Of a DNA stretch of 64,000 bases, positions 51,143 through 62,051 are shown piece by piece. The notes under the pieces were generated by a model, which saw only the letters and a list, made by a program, of their open reading frames with translations, had not been told where the DNA came from and did no database searches. This DNA comes from AP-15 sp036500965. GTDB lineage: Bacteria > Pseudomonadota > Alphaproteobacteria > ATCC43930 > CGMCC-115725. Made by a program: the position numbers and the translations under genes. Position 1 is the stretch's first letter. Every line of letters begins with the position of its first letter. The stretch spans positions 70,682 to 134,681 of the forward strand of contig DASYBC010000051.1 of the NCBI GenBank assembly GCA_036500965.1, read 5' to 3'.

Positions 51143-54100
51143 GCCTGGCCGGTGCCGTCGAGCAGCATCGCCGCTCGCTGCTGTTTGTCGCCTTCGCCCT
51201 GGCGCTGGCCGGGCTGGTCGTCGGCCTCACGCTCCCGGTCGGGTTGTTTCCGGTCGTCGCCTTTCCCCGGATTCGGGTCGAGATCGACAGCGGCAGCATG
51301 CCGGCCAAGCAGATGCTGATCGAGGTCACCGAGCCGCTGGAGGAGGCCGGCCGAGCCGTGCCCGGCGCGGTCGGCGTCAGCTCGACGACCTCGCGCGGCG
51401 CGGCGCAGATCTTTATCGATTTTCCGTGGGGGTCGGACATGCGGCAGGCGCTGCTCGGCGTCGATGCCGCCTTGGCGCAGGAACTGCCGAACCTGCCGAG
51501 CGGAACGCGATACGAGGCCCTGCAAATGAGCCCGAACGTGATCATGCCGTTCGTCTCCTATGCTCTGATCTCGAACCAGAGCTCTGCCGCCGAGCTGCGC
51601 CGCCTGGCGCAATATCAGATCACGCCGCTCTTAACCGGGATCGCCGGCGTGCGCCGCGTCGGCGTCCTTGGCGGCCAGACGCCGGAGGTGCAGGTCTCGA
51701 TCGCTCCCCGAGAGCTCGCCGCGCACGGGCTGACGATCGCCGACGTCGCCAACGCCATCTCGGCGACCAACACGGTCAGCGCGGTCGGGCGGCTCGAGGA
51801 CAACGACCTCCTCTATCTGACGATCAGCAACAACGCGTTCGCCTCCCGCGCATCGGTCGCCGACGTCCAGCTGCGCGGCCCCAAGGGCGGCATCATTCGC
51901 CTCGGCGACATCGCTAAGGTCGCGATGGGAGCGGTGCCGCAATGGCTCTTGGTCGACGACAACGGCCGGCCGGCGGTGACCTTCGACGTTTACCAGCAGG
52001 ACAGCGCCGACTCGCTGAGCCTCGCCGACGCGGTCGCCGCGCGGCTCGCCGCTTTTATGAAGACCCAGCCGAAATCGATCCAGCTCTACGAATGGTACGA
52101 CCAGACCGAGCTGGTCCGCTCCTCGATCGGCGCGGTCGAGGAGGCGATCCTGATCGGGCTCGGTTTCGCCGGGCTGGTGATCTTCGCCTTTCTGCGCAAC
52201 TGGCGGGTCAGCCTGGTGGCGATGATCGTGGTGCCGCTGTCGGTCTTGACCACGGTGCTGCTGCTGTCGCTGTTCGGTATGACCTTCAACATCATGACTC
52301 TGGGCGGGATCGCCGCGGCGATCGGCCTGTTGATCGACGATGCGATCGTGATGATCGAGCACATCGCGCGCCGCGCCGGCGTGCCCGGCCTCGCCGATCC
52401 CAATGGGACGGTGCTGTCGGCGGCGCGCGAGTTCCTGCCGCCGCTGTTCGGCTCGAGCCTGGCGACGATCATCATCTTTCTGCCGCTCGGCTTTCTCACC
52501 GGCGTGACCGGCGCGTTCTTCAAGTTTCTGGCGGTAACGGTGGCCTCGGCGCTGGTCATCTCGTGGCTCTTGAGCGCGCTCGTCGTGCCGCTGCTGGCCC
52601 GCGGCATGATCGATTTCGCGAAATGGCAGGACCCGCAGCACGGGCACGACACCTGGCTGCGGCGCGGGCACGGCCGCGTGCTGCGGCTGCTGCTCGCCCA
52701 GCCCTGGCTGATCGCGCTCGCCGTCGCCATCCTGGTCGGCGGCGGCTATCTCGCCTACCGCCATGTCGGCAGCGGGTTCCTGCCGCGGATGGACGAAGGC
52801 GGCTTTGTCCTCGACTACCAGTCGGCCCCCGGCACCTCGCTTGCCGAGACCAACCGCGAGCTCGGCGAGGTCGATGCGATCCTCAAAACCAACCCTTATG
52901 TCGATACGTTCTCGCGCCGCACCGGGGCGGGCCTCGGCGGCGATCTCGCCGAGACCTACCAGGGCGATTTTTTCGTCCGCCTGATCCCGGCCGCCAGCCG
53001 TCCTGCGATCTGGCCGGTCATGGACGAGATTACCCAAACCATCACCGACGAGGTGCCGGGCATCAGCTTCGACACGCACCTGCTGTTGGACGACATGATC
53101 GGCGACATGGTCGGCCGGCGCCAGCCGATCGTGATCGAGCTCTCGGCCAAGGACCCCTCGGTTCTCGGCGGGGTGGCCGAGCGGGTTGCGCAGGCGATCG
53201 CCAAGGTGCCGGGGATCGAGCCGGCTTCGGTCAACAACGGCGTCGTTCCGGCCGGCGATGCGCTCGATATCCGCGTCGATCCGGCGGCCGCGGCAATGGC
53301 GGGGATCACCCCGGCCGAGGTCGAGGCGCAGCTTTATCACTACCTGCACGGCACGGTCGTCACCAGCTATCTCGGCGCGGTCGAGCCGGTCGGCGTGCGG
53401 CTGTGGCTCGATCCGCCGCAGGACAGGATCTACCGCGACCAGCTCCCAAGTTTGCTGATCCGGGCGCCGGCCGGGCATGTGTTTCCGCTCGGCACCGTCG
53501 CGCATATCACATTCGTCGCCGGCCAGCCGCAGATCACCCGCAACAACCTCGCGCAGATCGTGGCGGTGACGGCGCAGATCGGCGGCGGCCACGATCTGGG
53601 CTCGACCGCCGCCGCGGTACAGAAGGCGCTGAACCAGCCGGGCTTTCTGCCGGCCGGGGTTTATTACCAGGTCGGCGGCGCCTACAAGCAGCAGCAGCTT
53701 GCGGTGCGCGGCATGATCAAGGTGTTCGCCGCCGCGGCCTTGGCCGAGTTCATCCTGCTCTTGTTCCTCTACGAGCGGTTCGCGCTGCCGGTCATCATCC
53801 TCTTGACCTCGCTGGTTTCGACCAGCGCGGTGTTCGTCGGCCTGTGGGCGACCGGGGTCGAGCTCAACATCACCGCGATGATGGGCATGGTCATGATCGT
53901 CGGCATCGCCACCGAGATGGCGATCTTTCTCGCCTCCGAATATCAGGCGCTGGCCCGCACCATGCCGCGGCGCCAGGCGCTTTACGAGGCGGCGCTCAAC
54001 CGGCTGCGGCCGATCACGATGAGCACCTTGGCGATGATCCTCGCGCTGTTGCCGCTCGGCGCCGCGATCAGCGGCTCCGGCGACCAGATGCTGCAGCCAT

Positions 54101-54207
54101 TGGCGATCGCCATCATCGCCGGCATCGCCGTGCAACTGCCGCTGGTGCTGCTGGCATTGCCGGTGTTGCTGTCCTTGACCTTGCGGTTCAGTGGGGAGGC
54201 CGGCTAG
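51139..54207 (+). CDS. RND-family efflux pump
   Basis: 1022 residues, 12-TM resistance-nodulation-division transporter with two large periplasmic loops. TM1 about 10-30, the TM4 proton-relay region GIAAAIGLLIDDAIVMIEHIA, and MMGMVMIVGIATEMAIFLASEYQAL with Glu at the TM10 position. The LLIDDAIV and ATEMAIF motifs depart from the DD/K core of AcrB-type pumps; a CusA-like heavy-metal or unusual HAE1 pump is possible. Substrate not assignable. ATG at 51139 overlaps the adaptor stop by 4 bases. Confidence 0.93.
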   Translation: MSLAGAVEQHRRSLLFVAFALALAGLVVGLTLPVGLFPVVAFPRIRVEIDSGSMPAKQMLIEVTEPLEEAGRAVPGAVGVSSTTSRGAAQIFIDFPWGSDMRQALLGVDAALAQELPNLPSGTRYEALQMSPNVIMPFVSYALISNQSSAAELRRLAQYQITPLLTGIAGVRRVGVLGGQTPEVQVSIAPRELAAHGLTIADVANAISATNTVSAVGRLEDNDLLYLTISNNAFASRASVADVQLRGPKGGIIRLGDIAKVAMGAVPQWLLVDDNGRPAVTFDVYQQDSADSLSLADAVAARLAAFMKTQPKSIQLYEWYDQTELVRSSIGAVEEAILIGLGFAGLVIFAFLRNWRVSLVAMIVVPLSVLTTVLLLSLFGMTFNIMTLGGIAAAIGLLIDDAIVMIEHIARRAGVPGLADPNGTVLSAAREFLPPLFGSSLATIIIFLPLGFLTGVTGAFFKFLAVTVASALVISWLLSALVVPLLARGMIDFAKWQDPQHGHDTWLRRGHGRVLRLLLAQPWLIALAVAILVGGGYLAYRHVGSGFLPRMDEGGFVLDYQSAPGTSLAETNRELGEVDAILKTNPYVDTFSRRTGAGLGGDLAETYQGDFFVRLIPAASRPAIWPVMDEITQTITDEVPGISFDTHLLLDDMIGDMVGRRQPIVIELSAKDPSVLGGVAERVAQAIAKVPGIEPASVNNGVVPAGDALDIRVDPAAAAMAGITPAEVEAQLYHYLHGTVVTSYLGAVEPVGVRLWLDPPQDRIYRDQLPSLLIRAPAGHVFPLGTVAHITFVAGQPQITRNNLAQIVAVTAQIGGGHDLGSTAAAVQKALNQPGFLPAGVYYQVGGAYKQQQLAVRGMIKVFAAAALAEFILLLFLYERFALPVIILLTSLVSTSAVFVGLWATGVELNITAMMGMVMIVGIATEMAIFLASEYQALARTMPRRQALYEAALNRLRPITMSTLAMILALLPLGAAISGSGDQMLQPLAIAIIAGIAVQLPLVLLALPVLLSLTLRFSGEAG

Positions 54208-55614
54208 CTAGCCGAGCGGGGGCGGGTGGCGGACCGGCTGCGTCTCCTCGAAGGCGCGGGCCGCTCGCAGGACGCGCGCGTCGCCATAGAGCGGGCCGAC
54301 GATCTGCAAGCCGATCGGCAGCCCCGCCGCGGTCAGGCCGCAGGGGATGCTCGCCGCCGGCTGGCGGGTCATGTTGAACGGATAGCTGAACGGCGACCAG
54401 TCGATCCAGTGCCGCTCGGTCGCGGGATCGTTCAAATCCTGCCCCGCCGGCAAGGCCGGGATCGGCATCGTCGGCAGCAGCAGCAAATCATAGCGCTGGT
54501 GAAACGCGCCCATTATGCGGCCGAGCGCGTTGCGCACGAGGTCGGCCTCGACCCACTCGATCGCGCTGATCCGCTCGCCCGCGGCTGCTGTCGCGACCAA
54601 CCCCGGATCGACCAGCGCCTTGTGCTCGTCGGGATAGCCGCGCAGCAGCGTCGCGACCCCGGCGGCCCACAGCGTGAACAATGCGTTGCGCGGCGATTCG
54701 AAGATATGGTCCACCTGCTCAACGATCGCCCCGAGCCCCTCGAATTGGCGCGCCGCAGCGACGACCGCGGCGGCGATCTCGGGATCGACGCGCGCATAGC
54801 CGAGATCGGGGCTGTAGGCGATGCGCCAGCCCTTGACCCCGCCATCGAGCCCCTGGCGCCAGTCGCGCTCCTCGAACGGCAATGCGTAGGGATCGCGATG
54901 ATCGGGACGGCTCAGCACCCCAAGCATCAGCGCGGCATCCTCGACATTCCGCGCGATTGGCCCGTGATGCGACAGCAGGCCCAACGGCGAAGGCGGGTAG
55001 GCCGGGACCCGGCCAAAGCTCGGCTTCAGCCCGAAAACCCCGCAAAAGCACGATGGCGTGCGGATCGACCCGGCGCCGTCGCTGCCGAGATGCAGCGCCC
55101 CGATCCCGGCGGCCGCGGCCGCGGCGGCTCCGGCGCTGCTGCCGCCCGAGGTCCGCGACAAATCCCATGGGTTGCGGGTGATCCCGGTCAGCGGGCTGTC
55201 GCCGAGCGCCTTCCAGCCGAATTCGGGGGTCGTGGTCTTGCCGAGGATCACCGCTCCGGCCTCACGCAGCCGCGCCACCGCCGGCGCATCCTCCGACCAG
55301 TCCTGGTCAGGCTCGACCAGATGCGAGCCGCGCAGGGTCGGAAATCCGCGCATCGGCATCAGATCCTTGATCGTCGCCGGCACGCCGTCTAGCGGCCCCA
55401 TCGGCTCGCCGTGCATCCAGCGCCCTTCAGAGGTGCTGGCCGCGGCCAGCGCGCCGTCATGGTCGATGATGCAGAACGCGTTGAGCTTGGGTTGCAGGGC
55501 ATCGAGGCGATCGAGCAGCAGCGCCGTCACCTCGACCGGCGACAAGGCCCGCTCGCGGTAGCGGTGGGTCAGCGACACCGCCGAGGCGTAGGCAAGATCG
55601 TCGTCGTCCGCCAT
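54208..55614 (-). CDS. amidase signature-family hydrolase
   Basis: 468 residues. Catalytic triad residues of the amidase-signature family are visible: Lys83 in PATIKDLMP, the cis-Ser in GGSSAG (about Ser159-160) and the Ser nucleophile in GSDGAGSIRTP (Ser183). Hydrolyses an amide; substrate unknown. The start is at 55614 (MADDDDLAYASAVSLTHRYRER). It is adjacent, convergent to the RND gene and divergent from the amidohydrolase gene at 55682, which might act on a related compound. Confidence 0.88.
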   Translation of the reverse strand: MADDDDLAYASAVSLTHRYRERALSPVEVTALLLDRLDALQPKLNAFCIIDHDGALAAASTSEGRWMHGEPMGPLDGVPATIKDLMPMRGFPTLRGSHLVEPDQDWSEDAPAVARLREAGAVILGKTTTPEFGWKALGDSPLTGITRNPWDLSRTSGGSSAGAAAAAAAGIGALHLGSDGAGSIRTPSCFCGVFGLKPSFGRVPAYPPSPLGLLSHHGPIARNVEDAALMLGVLSRPDHRDPYALPFEERDWRQGLDGGVKGWRIAYSPDLGYARVDPEIAAAVVAAARQFEGLGAIVEQVDHIFESPRNALFTLWAAGVATLLRGYPDEHKALVDPGLVATAAAGERISAIEWVEADLVRNALGRIMGAFHQRYDLLLLPTMPIPALPAGQDLNDPATERHWIDWSPFSYPFNMTRQPAASIPCGLTAAGLPIGLQIVGPLYGDARVLRAARAFEETQPVRHPPPLG

Positions 55615-55681
55615 TGCTGCTCCTCCTTTCCGCCCCGGGGCTGCGCGGCTAGGATCGGCCAGCTAAAACCGTGAGGACGCG

Positions 55682-56938
55682 ATGCGCAACCTGCAAGTCA
55701 ACGGCGAGCGGCTGTGGGCGAGCCTGATGGAATTGGCGAAGATCGGCGCCACGCCAAAGGGCGGGGTGTGCCGGCTCGCCGCCAGCGATCTCGACGGCGA
55801 GGCAAGGCGGCTCTTCATCCGCTGGTGCGAGGAGGCCGGCTGCGCCGTCACGGTCGATCGGATCGGCAACATCTTTGCCCGCCGCCCCGGCCGCAACCCG
55901 GATTTGCCGCCGGTGATGACCGGCAGCCATCTCGACACCCAACCGACCGGCGGCCGCTTCGACGGCGCCTATGGGGTCATGGCCGGGCTCGAAATCGTGC
56001 GCACCCTGAACGACCTCGGCTACGAGACCGAGGCCCCGATCGAGATCGTCGCCTGGACCAATGAGGAAGGCGCGCGGTTTTCGCCGGCGATGGTCGGCTC
56101 GGGGGTGTTCGCCGGCGTGTTCACCTTGGAAGAGGCGCTGGCCACGCGCGACAACAACGCGCCCGAATTGTCGCTCGGCGCCGAGCTCCAGCGCATCGGC
56201 TTTGCCGGGGGCGAGCCGGCGGGAGGACACCAGGTCGCCGCCTATTTCGAGGCGCATATCGAGCAAGGGCCGATCCTCGAAGCGGCCGGCGACACGATCG
56301 GCGTCGTGACCGGCGCGCAGGGCCAGCGCTGGTACGAGATCACCGTCACCGGCGAGGAGGCGCATGCCGGGACGACGCCGATGCCGCGCCGCCGGGACGC
56401 GCTCGTTGGCGCGGCGCGGATGATCGACGCGGTCAACCAGATCGGCCACGCGCACGCGCCCGCCGCCCGGGCCACCGCCGGGTTTGCCCAGGTCAGCCCC
56501 AACTCGCGCAACACGATCCCCGGCAGGGTGTTCTTCACCGTCGATTTCCGCCATCCCGACGATGCGGTGCTGACCCAAATGGACCGCGAGCTGCGCCGGG
56601 CCTGCACCGAGGCAGCGGCGAGGAGCGGCGGGCTCGAGGTCGCGGTCAAGGAGTTCTGGCACTTCGCGCCAACCCCGTTCGACCCGGCATTGGTCGGCGC
56701 GGTGCGCGAGGCGGCCTCGGCGCAGGGCTACCCGCACCAGGACATCATCAGCGGCGCCGGGCACGACGCCGTCTACATGGCGCGGGTGGCGCCGAGCGCC
56801 ATGGTGTTCGTGCCCTGCGTCGGTGGCATCAGCCACAACGAAATCGAGGACGCCAACCCCACCGACCTCGCCGCCGGCTGCGCGGTCCTGCTCAACGCGC
56901 TCCTCGACCGCGCCGAGCGTAGCCGGCCGGAGCCATGA
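55682..56938 (+). CDS. Zn-dependent M20 hydrolase, N-carbamoyl-L-amino-acid/allantoate amidohydrolase type
   Basis: 418 residues, peptidase M20/amidase:hydantoinase-carbamoylase family. GSHLDTQPTGGRFDGAYG (metal ligands His-Asp), WTNEEGARFSPAMVGSGVFAG (Glu-Glu) and GAGHDAVYMARVAPSAMVFVPCVGGISHNEIE (metal His) identify it. ATG at 55682. Hydantoinase partners are not seen nearby; pyrimidine, purine or hydantoin substrates are equally possible. The 68-bp gap to the divergent amidase suggests shared control. Confidence 0.87.
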   Translation: MRNLQVNGERLWASLMELAKIGATPKGGVCRLAASDLDGEARRLFIRWCEEAGCAVTVDRIGNIFARRPGRNPDLPPVMTGSHLDTQPTGGRFDGAYGVMAGLEIVRTLNDLGYETEAPIEIVAWTNEEGARFSPAMVGSGVFAGVFTLEEALATRDNNAPELSLGAELQRIGFAGGEPAGGHQVAAYFEAHIEQGPILEAAGDTIGVVTGAQGQRWYEITVTGEEAHAGTTPMPRRRDALVGAARMIDAVNQIGHAHAPAARATAGFAQVSPNSRNTIPGRVFFTVDFRHPDDAVLTQMDRELRRACTEAAARSGGLEVAVKEFWHFAPTPFDPALVGAVREAASAQGYPHQDIISGAGHDAVYMARVAPSAMVFVPCVGGISHNEIEDANPTDLAAGCAVLLNALLDRAERSRPEP

Positions 56939-57049
56939 TCCTCGCTGTCGGGGGTTGCCGCCGGCGCCTGCGACCCGAAGAACGCTCATGGCTGGCACCG
57001 GGCGCCCGCAATCCTTGCACTTCGTTAGATCCAACCCGAGATTCTAGCC

Positions 57050-57274
57050 ATGACTACAATGATCGCCGAGGTTTATGACGCGCTGATCGCGGCCGGTTCA
57101 CCCGAGGACAAGGCACGCAAAGCCGCCGAGGCAATCGCGGGCTATGAAAATCGGTTTGCCGCGGTAGACCAGCGCCTCACTCGCATGGAGGGCGAGCTCA
57201 AGCCACTGGCCTGGATGGTCGGCTTCAATCTCGCCGGGACAGTCGGAATCATTTTCACGCTCTTGCGGTACTGA
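57050..57274 (+). CDS. small coiled-coil/TM protein (74 residues)
   Basis: ATG at 57050. Charged helical part (VYDALIAAGSPEDKARKAAEAIAGYENRFAAVDQRLTRMEGEL) followed by a TM segment LAWMVGFNLAGTVGIIFTLL. It resembles a widespread small family of short coiled-coil membrane proteins seen near prophage-like or mobile loci (from memory). Function unknown; no strong ribosome site. Confidence 0.5.
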   Translation: MTTMIAEVYDALIAAGSPEDKARKAAEAIAGYENRFAAVDQRLTRMEGELKPLAWMVGFNLAGTVGIIFTLLRY

Positions 57275-57385
57275 TCGGGCTTGATTACCGCTTCTGCTGC
57301 GGCGAGACCGGCTTTACAGGCGAGCGTGAGCTTCAGGAGCTGGGCTCTCCTCGCTCGTTCCGAACAGCACGTGAGGCGGCACAGA

Positions 57386-59188
<1,803 letters not shown>

Positions 59189-59251
59189 GCGAGCCCGAAC
59201 ATAGGGGTGCGAGACCGCCGGATCAACGCGCGGCGGACCCAGCGACGGCGG

Positions 59252-59637
59252 TCACAACGCCGCGAGCGGGATGCCGAGCGTCTGCACCGCCGCGCTCAGG
59301 CGGTTGTCGTAGCTGGCGAGGTGCACCGCCCCGCCTTGCCCACGAAAAAATTCGATGGTCGCGAGATACAGAGCATCGAGGGTCCGAACCGCAATCGGAA
59401 ACGGCTGCAAGGCTCTCGCTAAAGCCAGTTCGCTCATCCCGGTCAGGCTCACGCGCGCCAACAAACCAGCTGCTCGACCGCCATGCGAAACCACGAGGCC
59501 ATGCGCATTGATTCGATTCTACACTTCATAGGCCAGCAATGGCTTGACGCCAGATCCTCGTCCCACAGCCTCTCGGGTGGTGACCGGTGCTCAGTGAACA
59601 AAACAGCTAGTAGAACCGAACTGTCGACGTAGATCAC
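59252..59637 (-). pseudogene. decayed VapC-type PIN-domain toxin
   Basis: GTG at 59637 (overlaps the antitoxin stop by GTGA) starts MIYVDSSVLLAVLFTEHRS, the PIN-domain N-terminus with its first acidic Asp in YVDSS. After about 35 codons the frame is disrupted; the continuing PIN sequence (SLTGMSELALARALQPFPIAVRTLDALYLATIEFF...SYDNRLSAAVQTLGIPLAAL, with acidic residues of the active site) runs in a second frame to 59252. Near the junction the second frame also has TAG where the family usually has a tryptophan codon. Toxin activity is probably lost. Confidence 0.75.
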
Positions 59638-59917
59638 CAGCGATCTTCTCGATCGCGGTCAAGATCGGCCAGCAATTCCTCTAACGTGTATCCCGGGATG
59701 GGCTTGCGCGGCGGCAGCGGTTGAAACGGCCTCTTTGCCGGCCTGATCCAGCCCTCGCGCCGCCGCGCTCGATAACCGACTCCGGCTCCCGTCGCGGCGG
59801 CACGATCTGGGCAACGACGCGGTTGCGATCGGTAACGACGACGGTCTCGCCGGCCGCGGCCAAGCGGACATATTCGCTGAGCTTGTTCTTTAGAACCTTG
59901 AGGCCGACCGTTTTCAT
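59634..59917 (-). pseudogene. decayed Phd/YefM-type antitoxin of the VapBC pair
   Basis: ATG at 59917 gives MKTVGLKVLKNKLSEYVRLA, the AbrB/Phd-type N-terminus (LKNKLSEYVRLAAAGETVVVTDRNRVVAQIVPP). About 60 codons in, the reading shifts to another frame, where the sequence continues as REGWIRPAKRPFQPLPPRKP and ends LLADLDRDREDRW, an expected antitoxin C-terminus; its TGA (59636-59634) overlaps the toxin GTG. One frameshift separates the halves. The gene order is antitoxin then toxin, as in functional VapBC. Confidence 0.72.
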
Positions 59918-59987
59918 TTGCCGATGTAGCTTGTAGAAGCTACCTTGTCTATGCGACGTCGGCCTTGCCGAGGCAACGGAGAAAGCG

Positions 59988-60983
59988 ATGACCGGGACAG
60001 ACCAGCCGTTCGGGTTCGCCGCCGAGCACGATGCACCGATCCCCTATTTGCAGCGCAGCCGCGCCTATTACCAGGCGCTCGGCTACGGCGCTTCTTATCG
60101 CTGGGCGCATTACGCAAGCGTGCCGTTTCACCCGCTGCCGAAGCCGCTCGCCGGGTGCCGCGTCGCCCTCGTCACCACCGCCGCCCCCTATCAGCCGGGC
60201 AAGGGCGACCAAGGCCCGGGCGCGCCCTACAACGCCGCGGCCAAGTTCTACCGGGTCTACTCGGCCGATGCCGCGATCGATCACGACCTGCGGATCTCGC
60301 ATGTCGCCTACGATCGGGCGCATACCACCGCGGCGGACCGCAACACCTGGTTTCCGCTGCGGCAGCTGCGGCGGCTGGCGGCGAATGGCCGGATCGGCGA
60401 AGTGGCGCCGCAGTTTCACGGCATCCCGACCAATCGCAGCCAGCGGGAAACCATCGACCGAGACGGCCCGGAGCTGCTGGCGCGCTGCCGCGCCGACCAG
60501 GTCGACGCCGCCATCCTCGTCGCCAATTGCCCGGTGTGCCACCAGACCGTGAGCTTGGCCGCCCGGCATTTGGAGGAGCACGGCATCGCCACCGTGGTCA
60601 TGGGTTGCGCCAAGGATATTGTCGAATATTGCGGGGCGCCGCGCTTTCTGTTCAGTGACTTCCCGTTGGGCAATGCGGCGGGCCGCCCGGACGATCCCGG
60701 CTCGCAAGCCTTCACCCTCGAGCTGGCACTGCGCGTCCTCGAAGCGGCGCCGGCGGCGCGGACCACGGTGCAGTCGCCGCTGCGCTGGTGCGACGACCCG
60801 TCATGGAAGCTCGATTACTGCAACATCGAGCGCCTGCCCGCGGCAGAAATCAGCCGCCTGCGCCAGGAGTTCGATCGGCAGAAGGAGATCGCCAGGGGGG
60901 TCCGCGCCGGGTCCACCCCGGCTCCGGCCCGCCGCGCCGAGACGGAATTGCCGTCGCGGAGTTCCGAACCGATCGCCGGCTGA
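59988..60983 (+). CDS. glycine/sarcosine/betaine reductase B-like (GrdB-family) protein without selenocysteine
   Basis: 331 residues. Sequence such as GDQGPGAPYNAAAKFYRVYS, IGEVAPQFHGIPTNRSQ and VANCPVCHQTVSLAARHLEEHGIATVVMG (CPVC at 181-184) matches the GrdB/PrdB family of reductase selenoproteins as I recall it. The frame contains no in-frame TGA, so it is not a selenoprotein; an ordinary Cys takes the redox place. The substrate is unknown; members in aerobes are uncharacterised. ATG at 59988 follows GGAGAAAGCG. Confidence 0.68.
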   Translation: MTGTDQPFGFAAEHDAPIPYLQRSRAYYQALGYGASYRWAHYASVPFHPLPKPLAGCRVALVTTAAPYQPGKGDQGPGAPYNAAAKFYRVYSADAAIDHDLRISHVAYDRAHTTAADRNTWFPLRQLRRLAANGRIGEVAPQFHGIPTNRSQRETIDRDGPELLARCRADQVDAAILVANCPVCHQTVSLAARHLEEHGIATVVMGCAKDIVEYCGAPRFLFSDFPLGNAAGRPDDPGSQAFTLELALRVLEAAPAARTTVQSPLRWCDDPSWKLDYCNIERLPAAEISRLRQEFDRQKEIARGVRAGSTPAPARRAETELPSRSSEPIAG

Positions 60984-61235
60984 GGGCCTACCGGCACCAA
61001 GTGTCAGGTTCGCGTCGCTAGCACTCGGCGAGAAGAAGCGACGGCATAGCTTGCTAAATTCTTGTCTTCGTTCGGTCCTTACACCGGAAGGCTGTGCGCG
61101 GCGAACGCTTTCGCCCTAGATTTCCGGCATAACCGAGGGTTCGACGCAGACGACATCGGTATTGATATTTCCTTTGGAGCGGAAAGCACCGGGCTGTATG
61201 CTCGGTAGAGAGCTCCGGCCATTAGGGGGAGAATC
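60984..61235. other. 252-bp intergenic region, no gene seen
   Basis: Between the GrdB-like gene and the secreted protein gene. It presumably carries the promoter of the latter; AGAGCTCC...GGGGGAGA precedes the start. No repeat or RNA was recognised. Confidence 0.35.
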
Positions 61236-61961
61236 ATGACCGAGGGCAATCGTGCTTCGCGCAAGCGCCCGTCAGCCTGCCGGGCAATCGCCGCAACCGT
61301 TGCCATGCTCGCTTTTGTCGCCGGCGCCAGCCATGTGGCTCTCGCCGCGGTTCCAATGCAGCTGACCTATCGGGTGACGCATTCGACCTTCGGCGACATC
61401 GGAACCTACATCAATACGATCGAGCCGACGAGCTCGGGCACCACGGTCCTGACCCGGGCGCATTTCGTCGTCAAGATGTTGGGGGTGAAGCTTTACAGCG
61501 AAGACGCCGAGCGGACCGAGCAGTGGCGGGGCAACCGGCTCGTCTCGTTCCAGGGCGTCACCAGCAAGGGGAGCGGCTCGACCGTGGTCAAGGGCGAGGC
61601 TGAAGGCAACAGCTTTGTGATCTCCTCGCCCCAGGGCACGATCACCGCGCCGGCAACGGTGCACCCCGCGAACCCATGGTCGCCCAATTTCCTCGACTCG
61701 CACACGATGATGCGGCCCGACACCGGCCGCTTGGAACGGGTCAGCATCAGCGGCGGCCAGGAGACCACGGTGACCATCGACGGGGCCGCGGTTCGCACCC
61801 AGAAATACGAGGTCGATGGCAGCAGCCGCTATACCGTGTGGCTCGATGGCCAGGGGGTGCCGGTCAGGTTTATTGTCGACGACAACAGCGGCAAGGTCAC
61901 CTTTACGCTCGCCCGCTGTCTCGGCTGCGGACCCGCCGGCTCTCAGCTGGGAATGCGATAG
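61236..61961 (+). CDS. secreted DUF6134/DUF3108-like protein
   Basis: 241 residues. Basic N-terminus then hydrophobic signal segment (ACRAIAATVAMLAFVAGASHVALA) and a beta-rich mature part starting VPMQLTYRVTHSTFGDIGTY, with paired-strand motifs like YRVTHSTFGDIG and YTVWLDGQGVPVRFIVDDN. This pattern suits DUF6134/DUF3108-type periplasmic beta-barrel proteins (inference). ATG at 61236 preceded by GGGGGAGAATC. Only 91 bp separates its stop from the pxpB start, so they may share transcription. Confidence 0.6.
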   Translation: MTEGNRASRKRPSACRAIAATVAMLAFVAGASHVALAAVPMQLTYRVTHSTFGDIGTYINTIEPTSSGTTVLTRAHFVVKMLGVKLYSEDAERTEQWRGNRLVSFQGVTSKGSGSTVVKGEAEGNSFVISSPQGTITAPATVHPANPWSPNFLDSHTMMRPDTGRLERVSISGGQETTVTIDGAAVRTQKYEVDGSSRYTVWLDGQGVPVRFIVDDNSGKVTFTLARCLGCGPAGSQLGMR

Positions 61962-62051
61962 CCGCGCGGTTTTGGCGCGCGCGCCGCCGGCCCGGCGCAA
62001 GCCTGGCTGCGGTCGATCAATGCCCCGGCCGTCTGCAGCCGCGGCACGCTG

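Noticed and set aside
51631..54135. An open frame of 834 codons on the minus strand, opposite the RND pump
   Set aside because: High-GC shadow of a strongly supported gene. The translation is rich in His, Arg and Asp with no domain, and it ignores the reading frame of the real product.
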